DNA from: Thermoproteota archaeon
GTDB lineage: Archaea > Korarchaeota > Korarchaeia > Korarchaeales > Korarchaeaceae
Direction: 5' to 3'
NCBI GenBank assembly: GCA_003661365.1
Contig: QMVZ01000015.1
Location: 1 to 19,229 of the forward strand
Length of the DNA stretch: 19,229 nucleotides
The notes beneath the pieces were generated by a model. The model searched no databases, was not told the DNA's origin, and saw only the letters and a list, made by a program, of their open reading frames with translations. Positions 7,337 through 14,403 of the stretch are shown piece by piece; positions within the stretch are counted from its first letter, which is position 1, and the number at the start of each line of letters is the position of its first letter. The position numbers were made by a program, and so were the translations under genes.

Positions 7337-7346
7337 ATTTAAAATA
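7337..7346 (+). promoter_or_regulatory. TATA box of the hydrolase/deacetylase fusion gene
   Basis: ATTTAAAATA is centred about 27 bases before the GTG at 7369, predicting a leaderless transcript. An ATG at 7367 is out of frame. The preceding 155-base gap also contains AACTTCA/TGAAGTT inverted arms at 7242-7248 and 7260-7266, a weak hairpin after the broken iron-sulfur gene. Confidence 0.5.
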
Positions 7347-7368
7347 TAATTGGAGCATTTGGTAGTAT

Positions 7369-9342
7369 GTGGCTTCCAGACATGGCATAATCAAAATCCT
7401 AGTTGTCCTGTTGATTGTCGTAATTCTGATCGGTTTAGGTTTTTTCCTGTCATACAAAAGAATCCCGAAGCCCTCACCAAGCCCAAAGCCTTCGCCGTAT
7501 CCAAAGCCCACAATCAAGCCCAGCGAAGGGGAGGAACTCTTAGACAAGATTCCACACATCTATAACAAACCCAAGAATTGGAATGGAAAGACGATAATCT
7601 TCGTCCATGGTCTTGGAAGGAGCAAAGATGCATGGACTGAAGACATGAAATCCTTTGAAGATTTAGGCTATGCGACTTTCGCATTTGACTTACCTTTCCA
7701 CGGAGAGAGGGGAACCTTCTCTGGCGCTGAACAGCTCCCTACCCTCATAAAAGAGGGATCAGACGAAATAGTAATCATTGCTGATTTCTTGAGGATGGAT
7801 GGTGCTTCGGAGGTATATCTAATCTCTAGAAGTCTGGGAAGCATCGTTTCGGCAGTAGCCCTAGGCAAGGGAGCAGAAATAGAAAAGACCGTTTTACTCC
7901 TACCCTCTGCAAACCTAAGATATGTATTCAAATTTGGCAGCGTTGAGGAGAAGCCTTCGTGGCTTGACGACAATGAAGTCCTAAGCGAAATCGATCCCCT
8001 CTACTTCCTTCCGAACTACACGGGCAGAATCCAGTTTCATATTGGGAAGAAAGACAAACTCCTTACCCCGGAAGCCGGTGTCTTTGCTTATAACGCAGCA
8101 ATTCTTGCTAAAGAGAGAAAGTTGATATGGCATGATCTATCCCATTCGATGCCTCTTTCCGAGTATTTTGAACATGCTAAAGAGTTTTTCGAACGCGATA
8201 AAGTTGTTATGAGGGCATCGGAACTCGTTAAGGGGGCATCCATTCCTTCTACCGGGGGAAATGGCGTATGTGATGGTGGTGAGAGCTGGGAAACTAGCCC
8301 CTTCGATTGTAAAGAGAAAGTTGTGCTTATTGCCTTTCAGTTGCACATAGAAGAAGTCGTTGAAAGAAAACCCTATGACAGCGATAAGGCTCTCTTCGAA
8401 AAGTATGCAAACATCTTAGATAGACTTGCGGCGGTTTTCGAAAGCCATGGGGCAAAGATCTCAATACAAACAGAGAAGAACTTTGCAATAGCTGATGTTA
8501 AGTTTGGCAGGTATATCCTGAAAGAACTCGCCGAAAGAGGTCATGGAATCGGTGTCCAAAGCCACCTAGGTCACCACATGAAGCGGTTAAACCTCGACAC
8601 CGACGAGGAAAGACTAAGCTATACGAGAGAGGTAAAGGAAGCAGTGGCGAGGGCTATTGGTAGAGAACCAACCAATATCGGTGGAGGATTTGAAATGGAT
8701 AACATCAACTTGCTAGGAAATGTTGACGGAGGACTGGGCTTCATTTCGATGACTGCTGTTGAGAAACCCTATTACATGCAAACCAATAGGCAACCAGCAT
8801 GGCTCCACCCTTGGATACTACCACCAGTTCAAATGATCGATTTAAGCGATCCTTCTTGGCTATCGCATAATATTGAGGGAAGCATAGTATACATCCCCGG
8901 TTGGTATATGAGTGAGGGGCTCTTCGAGATAGATTACAGAAAGAACAAGAACTGCTTTGATCTAGCGACCCAGTCGCTCTACAAAGCTTTGGAAGATGCG
9001 GATCCACGTTTCATAAACGTATGGTGGGCAAGCGCTCATCTCTATCAGTGCGGGAGAACTGAAGAGGAGGTAGAAGAGATACTCAGCGCCTATGACAGGT
9101 GGTTAAGCGAGGTAGTTGACCCATTGGTAAAGGAAGGTAAAGTTAGGTGGATGACCTTTGATGAGATTGCCGAATTCTACCTAAAATGGGAGAAAGAACG
9201 CTTTATGTTCATCTCAGCGTTAGCACAAAAATCAGCAGAAAAAAGCAATGATGTTCTGGCTAAAACCAATAGTTGGATGAGAGTTCAAGGGTTGTCCATG
9301 TACCTCGAACTCCATGGTCATCAATGTAGCTTCGAGGAATAG
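7369..9342 (+). CDS. Membrane-anchored fusion: alpha/beta hydrolase plus polysaccharide-deacetylase-like domain
   Basis: The 657-residue protein starts with an uncleaved signal anchor (about 8-28), then a Pro/Ser/Lys-rich stalk (32-52), placing the rest outside the cell. Residues about 70-280 are an alpha/beta hydrolase: oxyanion HGLG at 80, nucleophile Ser155 in SRSLGS, probable Asp229 and His259 completing the triad. A short linker NGVCDGGESWETSPFDC (298-314) resembles the Cys/Asp-rich motif found between domains of archaeal secreted proteins. Residues about 317-635 resemble the NodB/polysaccharide-deacetylase barrel: VVLIAFQLHIEE, GHGIGVQSHLGHH with His399 and His403 as likely metal ligands. 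Together they could remove ester and acetyl groups from an extracellular glycan. The substrate is unknown. The start is a GTG with a TATA box 27 bases upstream. Confidence 0.8.
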   Translation: MASRHGIIKILVVLLIVVILIGLGFFLSYKRIPKPSPSPKPSPYPKPTIKPSEGEELLDKIPHIYNKPKNWNGKTIIFVHGLGRSKDAWTEDMKSFEDLGYATFAFDLPFHGERGTFSGAEQLPTLIKEGSDEIVIIADFLRMDGASEVYLISRSLGSIVSAVALGKGAEIEKTVLLLPSANLRYVFKFGSVEEKPSWLDDNEVLSEIDPLYFLPNYTGRIQFHIGKKDKLLTPEAGVFAYNAAILAKERKLIWHDLSHSMPLSEYFEHAKEFFERDKVVMRASELVKGASIPSTGGNGVCDGGESWETSPFDCKEKVVLIAFQLHIEEVVERKPYDSDKALFEKYANILDRLAAVFESHGAKISIQTEKNFAIADVKFGRYILKELAERGHGIGVQSHLGHHMKRLNLDTDEERLSYTREVKEAVARAIGREPTNIGGGFEMDNINLLGNVDGGLGFISMTAVEKPYYMQTNRQPAWLHPWILPPVQMIDLSDPSWLSHNIEGSIVYIPGWYMSEGLFEIDYRKNKNCFDLATQSLYKALEDADPRFINVWWASAHLYQCGRTEEEVEEILSAYDRWLSEVVDPLVKEGKVRWMTFDEIAEFYLKWEKERFMFISALAQKSAEKSNDVLAKTNSWMRVQGLSMYLELHGHQCSFEE

Positions 9343-9362
9343 CTTATGTTGAAATGACTAAA

Positions 9363-9917
9363 CTAGTTTAGCGCTCTGACCCCTGACTCCACTTTTTCCT
9401 CAGGATAAACCAGTAATCCATCTCTGATCTCAGCGAAAGGAGTCATTTCGTGTTCAACAGCTCTTTCCTTATCTATAATATGGATAACTCTGTGCCCGAG
9501 CATAAGTAGATAGTCAGATAGTATTCTCCTGTGACATCCCCAATACAGCTTTTCAGCACACATCAGAAGGGTTTTTCTTTCTTCAGCGAGTTCAAGCAGT
9601 CTTCTAATTCCTTTTTTGAATTCATCACTTAAGGTATGATCTGCATAGTTCCTAAAGCCCATCTTTCTCCAGCCTTTGTTTGGGGAGTTTTTCCCCAAAC
9701 CTATTCTTCTCCTTCCTCCTAACTCCCTTCCAAGCCATTCATAGGCTATTCCATTTTTTAGGAGGACCTCTTTTAATTTATGACGGTCGAAATGAGGATT
9801 TCTTTTCGAGTGTGGCCAGCTCCTGATGTCTATCAACAACTCTATCCCATAAGTCTTCAGTATATCCAAGAACTCCTTGAAGCTCCTTGTTGTGTGACCT
9901 ATGGTGTAGAACTCCAT
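9363..9917 (-). CDS. DUF488-family protein
   Basis: This 184-residue protein begins with YTIGHTTRSFKEFLDIL and continues ELLIDIRSWPHSKRNPHFD, the N-terminal signature of DUF488. LLMCAEKLYWGCHRRILSDYL (about 118-137) is the family's conserved CAE...CHR element, with Cys120, Glu122, Cys128, His129 and Arg130. The biochemical role is not established; conserved Cys and His residues suggest catalysis or metal/nucleic acid binding. The ATG at 9917 has TATA-like CTTTATAGAG about 31 bases upstream, giving a short or absent leader. It is convergent with the large fusion gene (20-base gap) and divergent from the pyruvate-kinase-like gene, so it is transcribed alone. Confidence 0.88.
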   Translation of the reverse strand: MEFYTIGHTTRSFKEFLDILKTYGIELLIDIRSWPHSKRNPHFDRHKLKEVLLKNGIAYEWLGRELGGRRRIGLGKNSPNKGWRKMGFRNYADHTLSDEFKKGIRRLLELAEERKTLLMCAEKLYWGCHRRILSDYLLMLGHRVIHIIDKERAVEHEMTPFAEIRDGLLVYPEEKVESGVRALN

Positions 9918-9943
9918 GACTAACTCATTGATATACTTCTGCC

Positions 9944-9953
9944 TCTATAAAGC
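9944..9953 (-). promoter_or_regulatory. TATA box of the DUF488 gene
   Basis: Minus-strand CTTTATAGAG is centred about 31 bases before the ATG at 9917. Confidence 0.45.
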
Positions 9954-10134
9954 TTCGAGACTCCGCGCCATAATCAAAATCAGGATCTCAAGAAACGTTT
10001 TTGATTTAGAAGCACGAAATTAGATAGAAAAGATAGTAGGGAATTTCGTTAAGAGAATTGATTATCACTTCAAAGAACCTAGTCCAGAAAATACAGGACA
10101 TGTAATCATTGCCGTATTAGAGAGAGTAAAGGAA

Positions 10135-10575
10135 GTGAAAGTAGACAAAACAGCGGTTGCTAGCACATCAGGAGATACAGCTGTAAAGCTCTGCAAAGCC
10201 TTAGAGGGAAGGGCAAAGGTCATAGCTATCTCCTATGAAAAGATGAAGCGAGAAAATATAGAAGAATTAAGGAAATGGGGGGCTAAGATCGTAGAAGACA
10301 GATATATCGATTTCGACAAGAGGGTTAGGGACACGCTCTGCACCTTAGGACCAGGGTTCAAAGTTGCGGTTGAGGTCGTCCTCATCTCAGTCGACGAAGG
10401 ATTGGTTGGCGTTGGAGAAGAGGTTATTGCAATCGGTGGGACCGATAAAGGAGCTGACACTGCTATTTTGGTGAAAGCCGCCTCCACCGAGGGCATAATA
10501 GGACCTGATCCCAATGAGAGGCTAGAGATAAGGGAGATTATCGCCTTACCCTTATTGAAGAAGTGGTGGGAGTGA
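10135..10575 (+). CDS. Stand-alone pyruvate kinase alpha/beta (C-terminal) domain protein
   Basis: The 146 residues from a GTG at 10135 resemble the C-terminal alpha/beta domain of pyruvate kinase without its catalytic barrel. KTAVASTSGDTAVKLCKAL is the first strand-loop-helix. AKVIAISYE, GEEVIAIGGTDKGADTAILVKAAS and the C-terminal LEIREIIALPLL are also typical. Archaea often carry this domain as a separate protein of about 170-190 residues; the function is unknown. The annotated start looks too late: the same frame is open and protein-like back to a TAG at 10021-10023, reading IDYHFKEPSPENTGHVIIAV from an ATT at 10057, which matches the family's N-terminus. No ATG, GTG or TTG occurs in that extension, so a rare ATT start at 10057 (172 residues) or a mutated start is likely. 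Confidence 0.8.
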   Translation: MKVDKTAVASTSGDTAVKLCKALEGRAKVIAISYEKMKRENIEELRKWGAKIVEDRYIDFDKRVRDTLCTLGPGFKVAVEVVLISVDEGLVGVGEEVIAIGGTDKGADTAILVKAASTEGIIGPDPNERLEIREIIALPLLKKWWE

Positions 10576-10583
10576 ATACGCAC

Positions 10584-11357
10584 TCACTCGATGGTAGTCC
10601 TCCTGAACACCCATGCAGAGATGCTGACGAATATGGATGAAGTTACAAGGAGCATGATTATGTCCGCGATCAAGCTATTCACACCAGTTCCAGTTAGAGC
10701 TATTCTGGCTGCATCTACTCCATATGTAAGTGGATTAATCATAGCAATGGCTCTCATCCAAGTAGGCATTGTCTGAACTGGGTAGAAAGCCCCGCTTAGG
10801 AAGAGGATGGGCATCGACAGGAAAGTGTTTATCAGCTGAAAGCCCTCCATGCTCCTCATCTTTGACCCTATTATTATTCCAAAGCTTGTGAAGCTAAGGG
10901 CTACCAAAATCATGGACACAAGCACAACGGGGATGCCTGCTAGATTTATGCTGGGCGCAAGGGCGCTTGCCAACGATAGGATTAAGATTCCTCTAATGAC
11001 AGAGGTGGTGGAATCTCCTAGCGCCCTTCCTAGGATCGTTGCATCCCTTGACACCGGTGCGACCAATACCTCCTTTAGAAAGCCAAACTCCCTGTCCCAG
11101 ATCACTGATATCCCAGACATGAAGGATCCAAAGAAAACGCTCATCATAACCACGCCAGGAACCAAAAACGGCAGATAATCTATATTTCGGTTCATCCCTC
11201 CTGACATCGTTCTAAATGTGCCTGAGAAGCCTAGGCCGAAGAATATGAGCCAGAAGATGGGTTGAACTATAGAGCCTATAACCCTAGACTTTGCCCTCAA
11301 AAATCTCTTTATCTGTCTGTACCACATTATGTGAACTGTCCTGATGAATCTTTTCAA
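10584..11357 (-). CDS. ABC-2 type transporter permease, DrrB-like
   Basis: This 257-residue membrane protein has six hydrophobic segments, beginning after RRMWYRQIKRFL-like amphipathic sequence (IMWYRQIKRFLRAKSRV) with PIFWLIFFGLGFSGTF. The region IWDREFGFLKEVLVAPVSRDATILGRALGD is the cytoplasmic loop characteristic of ABC-2 exporters that couples to the ATPase. FLSGAFYPVQTMPTWMRAIAMINPLTYGVDAAR is the conserved C-terminal ABC-2 motif. It would pair with the ATPase four bases upstream to export drugs, lipids or polysaccharides. The TTG start at 11357 has a near-perfect Shine-Dalgarno site overlapping the ATPase stop codon, indicating coupled translation. Confidence 0.9.
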   Translation of the reverse strand: MKRFIRTVHIMWYRQIKRFLRAKSRVIGSIVQPIFWLIFFGLGFSGTFRTMSGGMNRNIDYLPFLVPGVVMMSVFFGSFMSGISVIWDREFGFLKEVLVAPVSRDATILGRALGDSTTSVIRGILILSLASALAPSINLAGIPVVLVSMILVALSFTSFGIIIGSKMRSMEGFQLINTFLSMPILFLSGAFYPVQTMPTWMRAIAMINPLTYGVDAARIALTGTGVNSLIADIIMLLVTSSIFVSISAWVFRRTTIE

Positions 11358-11359
11358 GA

Positions 11360-11370
11360 GATCACCTCCT
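11360..11370 (-). promoter_or_regulatory. Strong Shine-Dalgarno site of the permease gene, overlapping the ATPase stop
   Basis: AGGAGGTGATC on the minus strand matches the complement of the conserved 16S rRNA 3' end and contains the TGA stop codon of the ATPase gene (11364-11362). It lies two bases before the TTG at 11357 and decides that weak start. It contrasts with the leaderless first genes in the window. Confidence 0.7.
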
Positions 11371-12372
11371 TCCTCCTCTTCTCATTCTTATCCTCCTCAT
11401 CCTGACATGATCGAAGAATGTTGCTTCCTCATCCCTCAATCCCTTACCAGTTAGTTGTAGGAAAACGTCCTCTAAACTTGGCCTGAGATAACGGACTTCT
11501 CTAATCTCAACTTCTAGCCTTTGGGCTTCTTGTAGAACTTTTGGAATGGTCTCGGGCGCGTTGTTTACGGAAAGGCTTATGATCCCATCTTTCAGAACCT
11601 TTAAGTCACGAATGGAATCAAGGGACCTGAGCCTTTCGATAAAGATCTTTTCTTGACCATCCAATGTTGTATTAAGGTAGATTATCTCGTTTCCCACCTT
11701 AGATTTGAGTTCTTCAACAGTTCCTAGGGCTATTATCCTTCCATAGTCAATGATCGCAACCCTATCACAGAGCTTCTCTGCCTCTTCCATGTAATGAGTT
11801 GTCAAAAATATTGTCATTCCTTCTTCACTCTTTATCTCTCTTATGTAGTCCCAGACCTTTGCCCTGCTTTGAGGATCTAGACCTAAAGTTGGCTCATCTA
11901 AGAACAAGATCTCTGGGTTGTAGAGCAAAGCCCTTGCTATTTCCAGCCTTCTCATCATTCCCCCGCTGTAGTACTGAACGATTTTGTTCTCCCATCCTTT
12001 CAACTCGACGAATTCAAAGAGCTCCTTTATCCTTAACTTAAGTTCCCTTGAGGAGATGCCATATAATCTGCCGTGAATGTACAGGTTTTCCCAGCCCGTT
12101 AGCCTCCTGTCTAGAGTGGGATCCTGGAAAACAACTCCTATCTTCTTTCTGACCTTGTCTGGCTCCTTTATTATGTCGTATCCAGCTACTCTGGCCGAAC
12201 CCTCTGTAGGTCTCATCAATGTTATCAACATGTTTATTGTAGTTGTCTTTCCTGCCCCATTGGGGCCTAAGAAACCGAAAATCTCCCCCTCTCTAACTCG
12301 AAATGTGACATTATCAACAGCTAAAACATCTCCAAATCTCTTTGTCAAACCTTCTGATTCTATAACGTCCAT
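11362..12372 (-). CDS. ABC transporter ATP-binding protein, DrrA-like
   Basis: This 336-residue ATPase carries Walker A GPNGAGKTT (36-44), Q-loop VFQDPT around Gln83, signature YSGGM (135-139), Walker B ILFLDEP (155-161), D-loop GLDP and switch His193 in TTHYMEEAE. Residues after about 220 form the extra C-terminal domain typical of DrrA/CcmA-like exporters. The last twenty residues are strikingly Arg-rich (RMRRIRMRRGGRR). It powers export through the adjacent ABC-2 permease on the inner face of the membrane. It follows the PadR gene by 21 bases, so the operon is likely PadR-controlled. The substrate cannot be told from sequence. Confidence 0.93.
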   Translation of the reverse strand: MDVIESEGLTKRFGDVLAVDNVTFRVREGEIFGFLGPNGAGKTTTINMLITLMRPTEGSARVAGYDIIKEPDKVRKKIGVVFQDPTLDRRLTGWENLYIHGRLYGISSRELKLRIKELFEFVELKGWENKIVQYYSGGMMRRLEIARALLYNPEILFLDEPTLGLDPQSRAKVWDYIREIKSEEGMTIFLTTHYMEEAEKLCDRVAIIDYGRIIALGTVEELKSKVGNEIIYLNTTLDGQEKIFIERLRSLDSIRDLKVLKDGIISLSVNNAPETIPKVLQEAQRLEVEIREVRYLRPSLEDVFLQLTGKGLRDEEATFFDHVRMRRIRMRRGGRR

Positions 12373-12393
12373 ATAGACACCTCGCCGTGTTTC

Positions 12394-12930
12394 CTACTTC
12401 TCCTCCAGCTCGGCTATTTTGGAATCAATCATCTCCAGTCTTCTTTTGATAGACTCTCTAATCATCTTGAGCAATTCTAGCTTCGTTTTTTCATCCTCTA
12501 TTTCGTTTATCAGGTGCAAAAAGCCGAAAGGCCAGAATATTAAGGGATGTTCCCTCTCTGCCATCCTCTTTATGATCTTCTCCTTAAGCGTCGGGGGCAG
12601 ATGCCAAGAGATGCACTGATAGTACTTCTTCGTGAAGTCTAGCTGCCTCTCTATAAAGCCCAGATTCTGCCTCATTGCCTCCTCTCCATCTTTAGTCAAT
12701 AAGTAGTGTTCTCTATCTTCCTTGAGCTCTGTCCTTATTAGACCTCTTGTCTCCAGCCTTCTTAGCGCAGGATATATGGTTCCAGTCTTTGGCTCCCAGA
12801 CCCCTTCAAATATTTTTTTGAGCTCTTTTATTATCTCATATCCATACATGGGCTTCTTTTTCAGCTGAAGTAGAATCAGAAGCTCAATTGGAGAGAGCTT
12901 TCTTCCCAAAACAAAGCCCTTGTGTCTCAT
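12394..12930 (-). CDS. PadR-family transcriptional regulator
   Basis: This 178-residue regulator has the PadR winged helix: LSPIELLILLQLKKKPMYGYEIIKEL (about 12-37), recognition region PKTGTIYPALRRLETRGLI (47-65) and wing TELKEDREHYLLTKDGEE. The C-terminal half (about 90-178) is helical with a terminal coiled coil, as in PadR dimers. It heads an operon with an ABC exporter, the arrangement of ligand-released repressors of multidrug efflux pumps such as LmrR. The ATG at 12930 lies at the edge of a perfect inverted repeat. Autorepression relieved by an exported compound is the likely circuit, inferred from context. Confidence 0.92.
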   Translation of the reverse strand: MRHKGFVLGRKLSPIELLILLQLKKKPMYGYEIIKELKKIFEGVWEPKTGTIYPALRRLETRGLIRTELKEDREHYLLTKDGEEAMRQNLGFIERQLDFTKKYYQCISWHLPPTLKEKIIKRMAEREHPLIFWPFGFLHLINEIEDEKTKLELLKMIRESIKRRLEMIDSKIAELEEK

Positions 12931-12961
12931 AGTAGACTTCTATATAGTAGAAGTCTACTAT
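12929..12961. promoter_or_regulatory. Perfect 14-base inverted repeat, probable PadR operator
   Basis: Arms ATAGTAGACTTCTA (12929-12942) and TAGAAGTCTACTAT (12948-12961) are exact reverse complements around a five-base TATAG centre. The element fills the space between the TATA box and the ATG of the PadR gene, covering the predicted transcription start. Its length fits a dimeric PadR repressor. Binding is inferred. Confidence 0.75.
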
Positions 12962-12970
12962 ATTTAAAGT
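12960..12970 (-). promoter_or_regulatory. TATA box of the PadR-ABC operon
   Basis: Minus-strand CTTTAAATATA is centred about 35 bases before the ATG at 12930 and abuts the operator, so the start site would fall inside the repeat. Confidence 0.6.
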
Positions 12971-13133
12971 TTGAGTCTCCTGACGGCATCCAAAAGTCTC
13001 AGAGAGGAGAATAGTTAGGCTGATGCACTTAATGCATCTTCTAGAAACACAATATGGCCGAAAGAGATGAAGACATCACAGATAGCAACATAAGGCTGAC
13101 ATTGTTCTGAATTTAAAAGACACAAACCCCCCT

Positions 13134-13141
13134 CTTTTAAC
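13134..13141 (+). promoter_or_regulatory. TATA box of the beta-propeller gene
   Basis: CTTTTAAC is centred about 28 bases before the ATG at 13166, which lacks a clear Shine-Dalgarno site. The rest of the 12971-13133 gap holds only a small GATGCA/TGCATC hairpin at 13022-13038. Confidence 0.45.
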
Positions 13142-13526
13142 GTCCCATAAAGTGTGGCTTGAGAGATGAGGATAGAACCATGGGTTTTCCTATTGTTGCT
13201 GCTACCAGTGCAGGCCATCCTAGGACAACCTGTTTGGAATGTCCCAATAGGAGATTTTGTGGGGTCTTTGGACATCTCAGCAGATGGTAGTTATGTTGTA
13301 GCAAGTAGCTTGTATATTGAAGCTGGGGTTGGTAGGATTTGTCTTTTTGACAAAAATGGAACCGTTGTTTGGGATTACATAGCAAACTTCCCTATAAGCA
13401 CAGCAATCTCTGCAAGCGGAAAACATATAGTTGTTGGAGTCAGATCAGAGGGAATATTCTATCTCTCTAGAGAAGGGGAGCTCATTTGGAGTTACAGATT
13501 CGGAGACTTCTATTTTGACGTTCAAA

Positions 13527-13554
13527 TTTCATCCGATGGAAATAGCGTTGCAGT
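13527..13554 (+). repeat. 28-base direct repeat, copy 1, in the beta-propeller gene
   Basis: These 28 bases, coding for part of a SSDGNSVAV blade, are identical to 13881-13908, 354 bases (118 codons) away. The identity suggests recent blade duplication or gene conversion. Confidence 0.8.
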
Positions 13555-13880
13555 AAGCACATCTAGCGGGAATGTGTATTATTTTAATGGAGAGGGGAAG
13601 AAGTTATGGAGCTACCGATTCTCAAGCTGGTTTATACCGATTTCCATGTCCTCTGATGGAAGTCTTGTAGCAGTTGGAGGCAGTTATGAGGTTATGCTCC
13701 TAAGTAGGCTTGGGGAAATCTTGTGGAACTCTGAAGTTGATTGCGAAGTCCAAAAGATCTCGATCTCTCCTGATGGAACTTACATTATGGCAACGAGTGG
13801 TAACAGCATATACTTCTTAGACAGCCGTGGAGAAATCTTGTGGAGCTCTGAAGTTGAGGGAGAGATTCTCTCAATAGCTT

Positions 13881-13908
13881 TTTCATCCGATGGAAATAGC
13901 GTTGCAGT
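13881..13908 (+). repeat. 28-base direct repeat, copy 2, in the beta-propeller gene
   Basis: This is identical to 13527-13554. A second pair, 13715-13740 and 13832-13857 (26 bases, one mismatch, 117 bases apart), shows the same blade-level similarity. Confidence 0.8.
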
Positions 13909-14022
13909 TACAAGCATCCTTAAAGAGGGTTCAGAGAACAAAGGTGTGGTTTCGTTCTATAACAGCTATGGAGAACTTCTGTGGAGTTACGACATCGGAA
14001 GCTGGGCAGTTGTCTCCATATC

Positions 14023-14038
14023 ATCCGATGATCCGATG
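14023..14038 (+). repeat. Tandem duplication of ATCCGATG causing a frameshift
   Basis: Two adjacent copies of ATCCGATG (14023-14030, 14031-14038). Other blades of the gene have TCATCCGATGGAAAT with a single copy, so the second copy here is the inserted one. Confidence 0.85.
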
Positions 14039-14343
14039 GAAATTATGTTGTAGTGGGAGGGGAGAGACTTCATGTCTTGGACAAGAGCGGGGGGCTTTTG
14101 CTTAATCTTTCGGTAGGAGAAGCCCCAATACACGTGATTTCGTTATCTGCGGACGCAAACAGCGTTGTGATAGGAACTGGCGGAGATTTGATTTTCTTCT
14201 CTCTCGAAGAGATGCTGCGACAGCACCCTCCGAAAATAGAGGCAAAGCCAACGGCCTTTGAGAAATTTTTTGCTTCAGTTTCTCTGATAATTACTTTGTC
14301 ACTCATTGGAACGCTATTTCTAATTCTTAAAAGGAAGATAAGC

Positions 14344-14372
14344 TAGGATCAGAGAGATCGTGTAAGATCCTA
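14344..14372. other. Inverted repeat between convergent genes, possible hairpin
   Basis: TAGGATC (14344-14350) and GATCCTA (14366-14372) are perfect 7-base arms with a 15-base loop, starting at the stop codon of the beta-propeller gene. It may form an mRNA 3' hairpin. No T-run follows, so terminator function is doubtful. Confidence 0.3.
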
Positions 14373-14403
14373 TGCAGAAATTTATCTTCATGGTTCTCCT
14401 CTT

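Larger units (their letters stand above)
13166..14346 (+). pseudogene. Secreted, C-terminally anchored beta-propeller protein, broken by an 8-bp duplication
   Basis: The first 295 codons encode a signal peptide (VFLLLLLPVQAILGQ) and about seven repeats of roughly 39 residues with the pattern SxDGxxVAV...F.sxGElLWSY, as in WD40/PQQ-like beta-propellers. At 14023-14038 the octamer ATCCGATG is present twice in tandem, which shifts the frame and ends the protein at 14051-14053. Removing one copy restores SSDGNYVVVGGERLHVLDKS and reads on to 14346, ending in a membrane span (about VSLIITLSLIGTLFLIL) and a basic tail. The restored protein is 390 residues: a surface propeller with seven or eight blades held by a C-terminal anchor. 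It probably binds or presents proteins or glycans. No catalytic motif is visible. As it stands the product is secreted but unanchored and lacks its last blade. Confidence 0.8.

Noticed and set aside
10233..10583. 116-codon minus-strand open frame opposite the pyruvate-kinase-like gene
   Set aside because: It is antisense to a gene with clear family motifs and is rich in Ser, Thr and Pro as expected of a reverse-strand shadow.
13060..13115. Possible archaeal C/D-box guide RNA (ATGAAGA and CTGA motifs)
   Set aside because: The C box has a mismatch, no C' box is seen at the right spacing, and a short AT-rich gap gives such motifs by chance.
13015..13275. 86-codon minus-strand open frame across the PadR/propeller gap
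   Set aside because: It runs antisense into the propeller signal-peptide region, is Cys/Ser-rich without pattern, and the gap is explained by promoters and an operator.
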